DNA from: Methylomonas sp.
GTDB taxonomy: Bacteria > Pseudomonadota > Gammaproteobacteria > Methylococcales > Methylomonadaceae
Direction: 5' to 3'
DNA length: 64,000 nt
Assembly: GCF_023228165.1 (NCBI RefSeq)
Contig: NZ_JALOBS010000015.1
Span: 1 to 64,000 of the forward strand
Shown here: positions 26,197 to 35,218 of the stretch, piece after piece
How positions within the stretch are numbered: the stretch's first letter is position 1
Layout: every line of letters begins with the position of its first letter
Translations under genes and position numbers: made by a program
Notes under the pieces: generated by a model
Databases searched by the model: none
Told to the model about the DNA's origin: nothing
What the model saw: only the letters and a program-made list of their open reading frames with translations

Positions 26197-27417
26197 ATGC
26201 TCTGCTCAACTAACTTACCGCGCTTCGGCGACAAACAAAATTCGGATTTTTTCGAGGAATATCTGCCGCGCTTGCTCGAAGAACGCGACCGTAGCGGCCT
26301 GACCGAGATGGTAGGCGGTATCGAAGCGTTGATGATTAGCGTCGAACCGGGCAACTCAGTGGAATACATTGCCGAGCTGGCCTTGATGACGCCTTATCAA
26401 TACTTGGTGACCTTGGATAGCGATAAGCATATGACCCATGTGCTGCGCATCGATATGAAATCGCCGGACATCTTGTTGCGGGAGGTGAAACATCCCGAGC
26501 AAAGCGACATTTTTCGCAGCCTGAACGACTTGTACCCGGTTGGAGCCAAGCGACCGCATAGCCGATATCTGGGCGAGATTCTGCTGGCCAGCGACCGGCA
26601 CGCCGTGGTGGCCGAGCAGCAGCAGCGCGAGTTCCGGTTTTTCTCGGTCGGCCAATTGGCGGAGCTGGATTTGCCGCTGAATGTCAGCCTGTCCACGCCG
26701 TCGCCGTATACGCAAAACATGGTGGGCTACATGGAGCGTCCGGTGGATGGTATCCGGGTCTATCACCATGGCGAATGCGTGATTTTGTCTGCGGCCCAGG
26801 CGGCCAACGACAGAGGCAAGGAGATGCAGGAGCGTTTGGGTATTGCCGATCTGATCATGCCCATCGACCACTTGGCAACCCGGGTTTACAGTCAGAACCG
26901 GGAACCGGCGTTGCTGGAATATCTGGCCCTGTCCAGTTATTACTATTGGGGCAGCTACGATATCAACGATCAAAACTCCTCTACCAATGTCACCAAAAAC
27001 GTCCGACAACAACCGGAGTCCATCAGTCCGGCCAAGGTATTTACCGCCAATAATTCCCCCTATTGTGTCGGTCATCTGGATAAACTGCCCAGTCCGACCG
27101 AAACTTTTGTCCGCAACTATGGCCCGCGTTTACACCATATCGCCGTGGAAGTAAAAGACGGCCAAATCAACGGCCGCGAGAATATCGACTATATCGTGGA
27201 AGCTATCGCCGCCCAGGGCAAAGGATTTTTACTGGATACGGTCGGCTCGCGCGAGGAAGGCTTGAAACAGATTTTTTCCTCGGCCTCGGATTTTTCCTCA
27301 TTGATTATCGAATACGTACAGCGCTTTGGTGATTTCCAAGGCTTTTTTACCCGTGAAAACGTGGCGCTGTTGACCTATGCGGCCGGACAGGAAGAAGGGG
27401 TAAAAGGCAAGCTTTAA
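26197..27417 (+). CDS. VOC/HPPD-like protein, unknown substrate
   Basis: The ATG at 26197 has AGAGGA seven bases upstream. The 406-residue protein has a unique N-terminal half. Its C-terminal part resembles the catalytic half of 4-hydroxyphenylpyruvate dioxygenase: RLHHIAVEVKDG (around 318), GKGFLLDTVGSREEGLKQIFS, then SSLIIEYVQRFGDFQGFFTREN. One His (from LHHIAV) and one Glu (from IIEYVQR) could be two of the three iron ligands. The N-terminal half shows a less obvious VOC-like pattern. It is not a standard HPPD, and no tyrosine-degradation genes are near. It may be a partner of the upstream Anbu cluster, separated from it by 118 bases and a hairpin. Confidence 0.55.
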   Translation: MLCSTNLPRFGDKQNSDFFEEYLPRLLEERDRSGLTEMVGGIEALMISVEPGNSVEYIAELALMTPYQYLVTLDSDKHMTHVLRIDMKSPDILLREVKHPEQSDIFRSLNDLYPVGAKRPHSRYLGEILLASDRHAVVAEQQQREFRFFSVGQLAELDLPLNVSLSTPSPYTQNMVGYMERPVDGIRVYHHGECVILSAAQAANDRGKEMQERLGIADLIMPIDHLATRVYSQNREPALLEYLALSSYYYWGSYDINDQNSSTNVTKNVRQQPESISPAKVFTANNSPYCVGHLDKLPSPTETFVRNYGPRLHHIAVEVKDGQINGRENIDYIVEAIAAQGKGFLLDTVGSREEGLKQIFSSASDFSSLIIEYVQRFGDFQGFFTRENVALLTYAAGQEEGVKGKL

Positions 27418-27471
27418 TACCCTGGTCTGGGATTTTGGGGCAGGCAGCATCGGTACCTGTGCTCTCGGATG

Positions 27472-27813
27472 TCACGTAACGACAATGTACTTACTTGCCT
27501 GTATTCTTTTAAAGCATTTAAATAGATATGCTTGAGCGGCATAAGTACCCATTCCAATAAGCGAAAGAAGGGATATATAGTTGTTTTCAGTTTTTGCGTA
27601 TGATCCAATCAAGCTGGCTAAACAAAGAACCCCAGAGAGACCAATTACAATTGCTATTGATTGCACCGTAAATGAAAGGAAATTCGCTTTCCAGCCTAAT
27701 GCTTTTTCAATCCTTAGAAGTTCAAATGTACTAATTTTCCAATAGAGAAGATGCATACTGGAAAACCCAAGCCACAGCGCAAGAAAAATATCGGTGATTT
27801 CTTTGTCAGTCAT
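27472..27813 (-). CDS. Small membrane protein, unknown function
   Basis: The 113 residues form about three membrane helices (near 5-25, 45-70 and 80-97) with a charged C-terminus (KCFKRIQASK). No family is recognised and no ribosome site is obvious before the ATG. The region is more AT-rich than its neighbours, which suggests either acquired DNA or a fortuitous frame. Confidence 0.45.
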   Translation of the reverse strand: MTDKEITDIFLALWLGFSSMHLLYWKISTFELLRIEKALGWKANFLSFTVQSIAIVIGLSGVLCLASLIGSYAKTENNYISLLSLIGMGTYAAQAYLFKCFKRIQASKYIVVT

Positions 27814-28052
27814 ATGTATGGCTATATATTTATTTCCGGGTGTTTGTAGGCAACATTAATGCTGGGGCCACATTATAGACGGTAAGCGTTTTGTATAAAC
27901 AGTAATATTATCAATGGGGTAAGAAATTGTGGGCGCGCAATGGATTACTCATAATAACAGTCCCAAAAAATGTTTTCTTCTGCCAAACTTGACTTTTTCC
28001 ATTTTTAAGGCATAGATAGGCCGTTGCTTTTGTCCCGGTGCGGAGGTTCGTC

Positions 28053-28580
28053 ATGTCTCAATCTACAACTTACTTGGATTCTTCAGCTCACCCTGTGGTG
28101 GCTATCGTGGCCGGTGTCGATAAGGATGTCGAGCGCGGCGAGGACATTTTGATGTTGGGTTACAGCTTGGTGATGATGGCGCCTATTTTCGCGCCGATTG
28201 CACCGCCCCGGGTTTTGTTGCCGTTGATGGCGTTGGTTTTTGTGGTGTCTGTTTGCGTGGCCCGCCTGAATTTTCTGGGCATTCGGGACAAACTGGCTGT
28301 TGCCTTGGCTACAGTGGATGGACGGCATGATTTATCGCTGTTGCGGCCGATAACCGACATATTTGTCGAGCACCCCAAAGCCACGTTGGGCGAGGGCTTT
28401 AACCCGTTAAAAAACTGGCAGCGCACCGCTAAGAGCATTTTGGGGGCTATGATGATCAATACATTGTGGATGCCGATTTTTTATGCGTTGGGTTTGCAGT
28501 TTGCCGAAGAGAAGCAGTTAAGTTTGCTGAATCGGGCGGTCATGGAGGTTGAGAATAAAACCGTACGCCGGCGGGAGTGA
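28053..28580 (+). CDS. Membrane protein, unknown function
   Basis: The ATG at 28053 has GGAGG seven bases upstream; the in-frame GTG at 28038 overlaps that site and is rejected. The 175 residues have a soluble start (SQSTTYLDSSAHPVVAIVAG), two membrane helices in the region LMLGYSLVMMAPIFAPIAPPRVLLPLMALVFVVSV written as two adjacent segments (about 38-80), and a third near 135-150. No family is recognised. It is convergent with the pga locus. Confidence 0.65.
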   Translation: MSQSTTYLDSSAHPVVAIVAGVDKDVERGEDILMLGYSLVMMAPIFAPIAPPRVLLPLMALVFVVSVCVARLNFLGIRDKLAVALATVDGRHDLSLLRPITDIFVEHPKATLGEGFNPLKNWQRTAKSILGAMMINTLWMPIFYALGLQFAEEKQLSLLNRAVMEVENKTVRRRE

Positions 28581-28628
28581 AAAACGCACATGCTTCGATA
28601 AACCCGGCACGGACGGCATAAAGCAGGT

Positions 28629-29117
28629 TTATGGCGTTGAATGCTGCAAATCGTCGGCTGGCTGAATTGCCGGATCGATTTGCCGGCTGACGATGATATG
28701 GCCTTGGTTGTCGAAGCTGACCGACAGGCACTGAGCTTTTTGCTGTTTAGTCAGCGTTTGCAGCTCAATTTTGAAAAATGCCGCTAATTGCCGGTTATTG
28801 ACCGGTTCGATGGCCGCGCGCCGTTCCAGGTCTTTGAAACGATAAAAATTATAAGCGGCCCAAATACCTAAAATACTGCCGATGACGGTTATGCAAATCA
28901 AGAATAGGCCGAAATCGGCGATTACGCCTTTATAACCTTCCAGTTTTATCATCTCAATGTACACCAGATCCAATCCGAATAACCAGCCGATTAGCGTTAT
29001 TAATGGTGTCCACAGCAATATCCATATTACCCAAAATACAAAAGTAAAGGTGGCGGATAAATAGCGTTGCCGCAAACTCTGCAGCGAGGGGCTGTCAATT
29101 ACTAACGGCTTGTTCAT
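28629..29117 (-). CDS. pgaD: PgaD, inner-membrane subunit of poly-N-acetylglucosamine synthase
   Basis: The 162-residue protein has two membrane helices (about 25-48 and 68-90) and a soluble C-terminal part, as PgaD does. The start overlaps the pgaC end by four bases (ATGA). PgaD binds PgaC, and in E. coli the PgaCD pair is activated by c-di-GMP. Identification rests on architecture and position, since PgaD sequences diverge quickly. With pgaC interrupted upstream, its function here depends on whether full-length PgaC is made. Confidence 0.8.
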   Translation of the reverse strand: MNKPLVIDSPSLQSLRQRYLSATFTFVFWVIWILLWTPLITLIGWLFGLDLVYIEMIKLEGYKGVIADFGLFLICITVIGSILGIWAAYNFYRFKDLERRAAIEPVNNRQLAAFFKIELQTLTKQQKAQCLSVSFDNQGHIIVSRQIDPAIQPADDLQHSTP

Positions 29118-30463
29118 CGTATACCTCTATCCGGACTGGTCCAGATGGCGCGCGTGTTGCGCTCCTTGAATATGGCCTTGATCAAGCCGACCGCGGTGGT
29201 TAATACGTTGATTAACCAGTAAATCAGCGGGTACCAGATCATCCAGTAATAGGTTTTAGTGATGTCTTTCTCGTAACGGGAGTCGATGATTAGACTGACG
29301 GCAAACTGCAGCAAACAGGTGGCTCCCAATAAAACGCCACCCCAACTGGGGATCAAGGTCGGAATGAGTAATTCCTTGGGAAGATCGAAAAACCAGCCAA
29401 GTGTCCATAACAGCAGAATCATGATCATGGTGTAAGACCAGAATACGCTGGTGAGATATTCGACATAAATGCCCCACATGCGCCGCGAGTGCCATAAGCC
29501 CAGGCGGGCGCTATAACGGAGCAATACTTCCGCGCCGCCCTGCGCCCAACGCAGGCGTTGTCGCCATCAGCCGCGCAAGGTTTCCGGCATCAGGATCCAG
29601 CACAGGGCGTTGGGTTCGAAGCGTATGTCCCAATGGTCGAGCTGTAGCTTCCAACTGATGTCGATATCGTCGGTAACCATGTCGTTACTCCAATAACCCA
29701 CCCGTTGCAGCGCGGATTTACGGAATCCGGCCACCACGCCGGACACCGTGAAAACCCGACCATACACCCGTTGTGCTCGCTTGATCAGGCCGACGATGGC
29801 TGAAAACTCCCCGACCTGAATTTTACCGAGCAGAGTGGAACGGGTGCGGATGCGTGGATTGCCGGTCACGGCCGCGACACGCGGGCCGGATAACAAATGC
29901 TGCATGATCCAGGTTGTGGCGGTGGGGGCGAGCAAGGCATCGCCGTCTATGCAAATCAGGTATTCATTGGCGGAAAACAGCGCGCCGGTATTCAGCGCCA
30001 CGGCTTTGCCTTGGTTCTGTTCCAAGTTGATGACCCGTAATTGCGGGTGCTTTTGGGCTAGCGCCAGCAGTATCTTTAAGGTATCGTCCTGGCTGCCGTC
30101 ATTAATGGCAATGATTTCGAAATCCGGATAGTGCTGCTGCAATAAAAATTCCATGGTTTCTTCGACATCCCGGCCTTCGTTATGGCAGGGCACCAAATTG
30201 GAAACCGGCGGATAACTGGGTAGATCAGGTGGGTTTTCATGATCGAACCTGCTGTTTCTTTCCCAGTGAAAATAATAAATGCAGGCGCCTATCATCCATA
30301 GATAAGCCATGAATAAGGGGTAATAAAAGGCAAACTCCAGCAGCACGGACATCCACCCCCGGGCAAAATCCACCGTGGCGTGCCAGACAATAGCGGCAGC
30401 TTGGTTGCTGAAAGCAAGGATTAGCGTCAGTTCGTCCGTTAACTGATTTAATAATTCAGGCAT
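29114..30463 (-). pseudogene. pgaC: PgaC, poly-N-acetylglucosamine synthase, interrupted by an in-frame TGA
   Basis: Read as one frame, this is a 449-codon GT2 glycosyltransferase (E. coli PgaC has 441 residues). The first 298 codons give two N-terminal membrane helices, DGD at 173-175 and the catalytic TDD at 264-266. They end at ...LMPETLRG, followed by TGA at 29569-29567. The same frame then continues with WRQRLRWAQGGAEV, which holds the product-binding QxxRW motif (codons 302-306), and the remaining membrane helices (29524-29114). In homologues the interrupted codon is a hydrophobic residue before the Trp. There is no frameshift, only one stop. It could be a true nonsense mutation, a sequencing error or readthrough. 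A truncated product would lack the QxxRW motif and C-terminal pore helices. Confidence 0.85.
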
Positions 30464-30490
30464 GATGGGCTGTCTGGTGAGTGGCGAGGA

Positions 30491-33400
30491 TTAAAAACGG
30501 ATGTCGGCAGTCAAATACCCTTGCCAGCTTTCGGTCAAGGCATTGTCGTAATAGCGGTAACTCCTGGCTGCGCCGTAACTTAATTGGATATCCGGCCCCA
30601 GCCGCCAGCGATGTTCGTATTCGATATTGCCGACCGGATTGGAGCCGAAATTTTCCTGCCAGTAATTACCTATCGTTAAGGCGATGCGTTGATGGAAATT
30701 GGTTTCGTAATGTCGATAGGTCAGCCAGTCGTTATCCAACGTGATGGAGGTAATCGCGTCCTGCTTGGGATTAAAGTAAAAGCCCTGGTTAGGACGGGAG
30801 TTCGTCGAATAGGCCATGTTTAAATACGTGGCGAACTTATAGATCGGGCCGCTATACCAGCGCTCGAAATAGGTGTTGTCCAGCACGAATCGATCATTGT
30901 CGTTACTGAAGCGGGTGTAGCCGGCCGATGCCCTAAAGAATCGCGATTCATTGACGCGAAAGATCGCTCCCAATTTAGCAGACTTGGCTTTGACGGTTTC
31001 TTCCCTGGCACTGAGGGCGCGCAGGGAGATATTGTTGTCCAGGCTGCTGAGGCGGGTAAACAGCTGCCATTGGTCGGTAAGTTGATAATCCAGGCCCAGA
31101 TCGACCCCTACGGCATCGGAACGGAAGTTGTCGTAATGAATTTCCGCCGTGGCTAAGGCACCGCCTTTCGCAAACTCAACACCGCTGCCATGAACTTGTA
31201 AATAGCCGCGTCCGCCCTCGGAAGCTTTAAACAATCCGGTTCGCCAGCCTTCATGCGCGAAGATGCGAAAGTTTTTAGTCAACTGGTTTGAATACATATA
31301 AGCATCAATAGCGGTATTGTTGTTGCCGAGCAATGGGTTAGGATCGGTATTGTTGGTTTGATTGGTACTGACGCCGCCGCTGGCGAATATTTTTAATTCC
31401 GGTCTATTGTGCCTCTGCCAAGCTTGCATCTGTTTTTTAGCGCCGGAATCGTCGGGGTAATCCGTGTAAAGATGATAAGTTAGCGAGGCTTCCTGATGGT
31501 AATGGCGCAACTCATGGGCCACTTTGGCTTGATTAAGTTGTAAGCCAAAATGTTCGGGTGCTTGCTGACGGGCAACAGCGATTTGCCGTTGCGCTCTGCG
31601 CGGCCAGCCTCGGAAGTAATAAACTTCCGCCAGTTTGCTGTGGATGTCGATATTGTCGGGATACTCAAGCTGTAATTTTTCGAGACGGGACTGAGCACCT
31701 TGCAGATCGTCGACATAGGCGTGGAAGATCGCAGCCGTCATCTCCGCTGTTGCCTTTTTCGGATTGGGGATGCTGATTTCGCTGCCGTCGGCCAGCCGGC
31801 TGCTGATAGTGGTTGGCTGCTCCCGTGCCAGTTGTTGCGCGGTTTTTAGTGCCGAACCCGGTTGTTCGGCTTCCAGATAGGCATAGGCCAGCGAGGCTTT
31901 GGCATTGAAATAATCCGGTACTTCCCGAATCACACCTAGATAAAGATCGCGGGCCTGTTTCGGCTGGCGATTGTTCAGATAGGCATCCGCCGCCGCCATG
32001 CGTGCGTAAACGGGTAGCTCTAACTGTTGTTGCTCTAATTGCTCGTAAAGCGTAATGGTGTCGCTCATCCGGCGCCGATCGCGCAAAGCAACCAATAAAT
32101 CGAATTGAGCCCGTTGTCGCCATAGCGCCGAGTTTGGTAAATTAAGCTGTTCGGTCAGTGCGATGTTGTTATGTAATTCGATAATGGCTTGATCGATGGC
32201 TCGGTAGTCGCGGGCATCTTGATACAAGGCCCGTTCGCCTTGGCGGATTAAACTAGCCGCCTGTTTCCATTTCAGACCGGCCCATTCCTCGTCGCTAAAT
32301 AAAGAGCGGTTGCTGTCTGCAAGCTGGAGGGCCTGATTGCTATCCTCTGTGTTGGCGAGCGCAAATACCAAACCACGTAACGCATCGGCTTGCGAGGGCT
32401 GAATAGCGAGTGCTTGCCGGAATAGTTCCGCGGCTTTAACCGGTTGATTGCTGTAGTTTAGGGCATCGGCTTGCGCCAAAATCACTTCAATCGAGTTTGG
32501 GTTGCTGTCCCGCAGTTGTTGCAGGTATGCAATTGCCGCCGAATTTTGTTGCTGGTCCAGCATTAATCCGGCCAGGGCTAGTTTAGGCGCTAGTCGAGCG
32601 GGATTTTGGTCGGCAGCCAGGCTATACAGCTTCTCGGCTAGTGAGTAGTTTTGCCGGTTGCGCGCCGAACGGGCTACCGTTTCCAAAACATAGACGGGGG
32701 CCGACTCCCAAACTATGGTTTGCGCCTGTTGCAATACCTCTTCGTCGCGCCCCAGCCAGGACAATACTTCCAGAAAATCGTAACGGTAGCGGGGCTGGTG
32801 GGGGTTTTGTTCCGTCAAGGCTTGAATTTTGGTCAGCGCGGGAACGATATCTTCCGTTCGCCCGGCGGCCAGATCAATGCGGATCAGGCCGGTAAGTGCG
32901 GTCAGATTGTTGGGATCGTCGGCAATAATTTGGGTAAATACGTGCCGCGCCGCATCGGGCTGTTGATTTTTCAGGTAACTGTCGGCGACTGCCAATAGCG
33001 AATAAGCGGGCAGATCGAGAGATTGTGTTTGGGCGGCTTGAAATTCCTTGTCGACCTCCGCATACCGCCGGCTATCGCGTAAAGCCAGCAACAGGTCGGC
33101 GATAGCCCGTGTTCGCCAGATAGATTTGTCGCGGATTTCGAGGCCGGACAGCGATTGCAAATTAGCTCTAATCGCTGTGATGGCCCGGTCGATATATTGG
33201 AAGTTGGCCGGGTCTTTTTGCAATGCCATTTCACCTTGCCGAATTAATCCGGCGGCATGCTTCCAATTCATATCGGCCCATTGCTCGTCTGAAACTAACT
33301 GGCGGTGTTGTTTGGCAATTTGCAAGGCTTGGGCCGGCCGGCCGGCTGCCGTCAGGTTGCGAATTAAACTGCGTGCGGCTTCCGGGTTTTCCGCGTCGTT

Positions 33401-33955
33401 ATTCAATATTTGTTGATATAGCTGGCTGGCTAAAAGGGCTTGGCCTGCCATGTCATGCGCTGCTGCCTGAGCAGACAACACCTCTTTATCTCGAGTGGTT
33501 TTCGCCAAGATGTCGAAATACCGGCTTGCCTCTTCAGCTTTATGTTGATCCAATAAAACCAGGCCTATACCCAGTTTGGGTGTCAGTCGATCAGGTGTCG
33601 ACTGGGCTGCTTGGCTGTAAAGAGCGAGGGCTTTATCCCATTGGCCCTGGTTGCGGGCCGCTTTAGCCACGGTTTCCAATGCATAGGCGGGGGCGATTTG
33701 TAAATCCAGGTTTTCGGCTTCTCTTAGCACCTCGTCGTTGCGCTCGGCCCATAGCAAGACTTGCATATAATCATAAATATATCTTTTGCGATCCGGATGC
33801 TCGGAAGCCAATGTGCGTAATTGTTGTAAAGCAATTTCCGTTTGACCGGCGCGAGCCTGCTCGATGGCCTGTTGATAGGTGGCTTCATCGCTTGTTTGGG
33901 CAACTAAGTTATAGCTTGGTAGCCATAGCAAAGCCGCGAGAGTTTTGCGGATCAT
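30491..33955 (-). CDS. pgaA: PgaA, outer-membrane poly-N-acetylglucosamine porin with duplicated TPR domain
   Basis: The start at 33955 (MIRKTLAALLWLP) gives a signal peptide; an in-frame start 25 codons upstream does not. The 1154-residue protein has a long periplasmic superhelix of TPR repeats and a C-terminal beta-barrel of about 300 residues from KIFASGGVSTNQ to the terminal F. E. coli PgaA has 807 residues. The excess is explained by a tandem repeat of about 331 residues: RYIYDYMQVLLW (about 58) recurs as RYRYDFLEVLSW (about 389), and VSDEQWADMNWKHAAGLIRQG recurs as FSDEEWAGLKWKQAASLIRQG. PgaA exports partly deacetylated PNAG, and its TPR domain docks PgaB. The pgaC gene follows after 27 bases. 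Confidence 0.9.
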   Translation of the reverse strand: MIRKTLAALLWLPSYNLVAQTSDEATYQQAIEQARAGQTEIALQQLRTLASEHPDRKRYIYDYMQVLLWAERNDEVLREAENLDLQIAPAYALETVAKAARNQGQWDKALALYSQAAQSTPDRLTPKLGIGLVLLDQHKAEEASRYFDILAKTTRDKEVLSAQAAAHDMAGQALLASQLYQQILNNDAENPEAARSLIRNLTAAGRPAQALQIAKQHRQLVSDEQWADMNWKHAAGLIRQGEMALQKDPANFQYIDRAITAIRANLQSLSGLEIRDKSIWRTRAIADLLLALRDSRRYAEVDKEFQAAQTQSLDLPAYSLLAVADSYLKNQQPDAARHVFTQIIADDPNNLTALTGLIRIDLAAGRTEDIVPALTKIQALTEQNPHQPRYRYDFLEVLSWLGRDEEVLQQAQTIVWESAPVYVLETVARSARNRQNYSLAEKLYSLAADQNPARLAPKLALAGLMLDQQQNSAAIAYLQQLRDSNPNSIEVILAQADALNYSNQPVKAAELFRQALAIQPSQADALRGLVFALANTEDSNQALQLADSNRSLFSDEEWAGLKWKQAASLIRQGERALYQDARDYRAIDQAIIELHNNIALTEQLNLPNSALWRQRAQFDLLVALRDRRRMSDTITLYEQLEQQQLELPVYARMAAADAYLNNRQPKQARDLYLGVIREVPDYFNAKASLAYAYLEAEQPGSALKTAQQLAREQPTTISSRLADGSEISIPNPKKATAEMTAAIFHAYVDDLQGAQSRLEKLQLEYPDNIDIHSKLAEVYYFRGWPRRAQRQIAVARQQAPEHFGLQLNQAKVAHELRHYHQEASLTYHLYTDYPDDSGAKKQMQAWQRHNRPELKIFASGGVSTNQTNNTDPNPLLGNNNTAIDAYMYSNQLTKNFRIFAHEGWRTGLFKASEGGRGYLQVHGSGVEFAKGGALATAEIHYDNFRSDAVGVDLGLDYQLTDQWQLFTRLSSLDNNISLRALSAREETVKAKSAKLGAIFRVNESRFFRASAGYTRFSNDNDRFVLDNTYFERWYSGPIYKFATYLNMAYSTNSRPNQGFYFNPKQDAITSITLDNDWLTYRHYETNFHQRIALTIGNYWQENFGSNPVGNIEYEHRWRLGPDIQLSYGAARSYRYYDNALTESWQGYLTADIRF

Positions 33956-34293
33956 TGATTTTGTGGCGGTAAGGATTTGAGGTATGGACGTTAAGTGGGA
34001 TTGATTGCGCTGGCGAGTATAGCGCCGCAAATGATAAAAACTGAAAATTGCATTGTAATTTTCTGAGTTGTTGAGGTTAGGTTCGAGAGTATATCGAAGC
34101 GAGTTTTCCGTGAGTAACTACTTTCCTGAAAAATGGATATCTGTTATTAAAAGTCCGAAACCATGCAAGTAGCGCGAACGGGTAACCTGATTTACGGAAA
34201 TGAATACCCTTAGCCCTGTATAGCCACCTTTTTGCCTGAAAGTGGCTGCAGTCGTTAAAACTCAGAGCAGGTATGATTGGGCAGCTTAATGGG
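33956..34293. other. Intergenic region before pgaA
   Basis: Between the lectin-like gene and pgaA there is no gene. An imperfect pair of TTTTCCGT (34105-34112) and ACGGAAA (34194-34200) motifs on opposite strands and a GCCAC-CTTTTTGCCTGAAA-GTGGC hairpin (34223-34245) are the only structure I see. The hairpin, read on the minus strand, may end the lectin transcript. I looked for a c-di-GMP riboswitch and did not find one. Confidence 0.4.
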
Positions 34294-34935
34294 TTAAATT
34301 CTGTTCCTGCGGCGTTTAAACAGTAATATCAAGCCGGAGGCGAATAGCCAAAATGAATGCGGAAGCGGCACAGGGTTGGAGCTAACCGGGGTGAACTCGA
34401 CTACAAAACCACGGGTACTGTAGGTAATGCCTGTATCTGAAAGGTAGGAAGAATCCAGGTTGGTGTCGTTCCAGGTGCCTCCGTTGGCGTCTGCTTGCCA
34501 CCAGTACATCAGATAGTCTTCGTTATCGGGTGTTAGGACAGAACCGTCCTGCCAGTTATTCGGTTCGCCGGGCAACCAGTTTGTGTAGCTGAAGGTTTCT
34601 CCGGTTACCCATTGCCAAGCTTGATGTTGCCACTGGCCAAGATTGCTGTCAAAGTTGCTGACATCATAGGCGCCTAAAAAACTGCCCTGAGCGCCGAGGA
34701 CATGCCAAAGAAAATCGTCTTCTTCCTGACTGGTTACCGTCGCCAGATAACCACTGCCGCCTTGATATGTCAAATTTCCGGCGAAAATTCCTGCTTCCGA
34801 CCAATCAAGCCGCCAATCGTCCGTGAAAGTATGCAATTCATAGTAATGGCCGTTTGAAGCGTTAAATACCGGTGATGCGAACGACGATACACTGGCCGAG
34901 GCAAATAATAAGGCAGTTAGGAGCTTTATAAGCAT
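34294..34935 (-). CDS. C-type lectin-like secreted protein with VPLPA-type sorting tail
   Basis: The ATG at 34935 has AAGGA upstream and gives a clean signal peptide (LLTALLFASASVSSFAS); longer frames are unlikely. The 213-residue protein has a C-type lectin-like domain: GHYYELHTF, WSEAGIFAG, GYLATVTSQEEDDFLW, WVTGETFSYTNWLPGEPNNW, and NEDYLMYW. The C-terminus has PVPLPHSFWLFASGLILLFKRRR, a VPLPA-CTERM type signal with membrane helix and basic end, for an exosortase. It stands inside the pga locus between pgaB and pgaA on the same strand, so it might bind the matrix polysaccharide at the cell surface. That role is an inference. Confidence 0.8.
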   Translation of the reverse strand: MLIKLLTALLFASASVSSFASPVFNASNGHYYELHTFTDDWRLDWSEAGIFAGNLTYQGGSGYLATVTSQEEDDFLWHVLGAQGSFLGAYDVSNFDSNLGQWQHQAWQWVTGETFSYTNWLPGEPNNWQDGSVLTPDNEDYLMYWWQADANGGTWNDTNLDSSYLSDTGITYSTRGFVVEFTPVSSNPVPLPHSFWLFASGLILLFKRRRNRI

Positions 34936-35218
34936 GGTTGTTGTTCCTTGAATAGACATTGAGTTGGCAATCTGAGATGTAACCAGCAGTTTTCGTGCCT
35001 TAAGATAGTGTTTGCGCACGAGGATATGCGGGGGTGTTTAATGACCAGACCTAGGGCGCTAGGGGGTTATAAAAACAACAGCTTATTTATTTTCGTGAAG
35101 TCGGTGAAGTCGACGATTCTAAACGTTCGGGCATTGGAGCGTGCTGTTTTTTTGGCTACTGACAGAAATGGCGGTTGCGCTGTCAGTGTTGTCATATAGC
35201 TCTAGTGGGGTAGTGGTG

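Noticed and set aside
29567..29569. TGA in pgaC as a selenocysteine codon
   Set aside because: PgaC is not a known selenoprotein, homologues have a hydrophobic residue at this place, and I see no clear selenocysteine insertion hairpin.
33956..34293. A c-di-GMP riboswitch before pgaA
   Set aside because: The conserved core and tetraloop-receptor segments could not be found on either strand.
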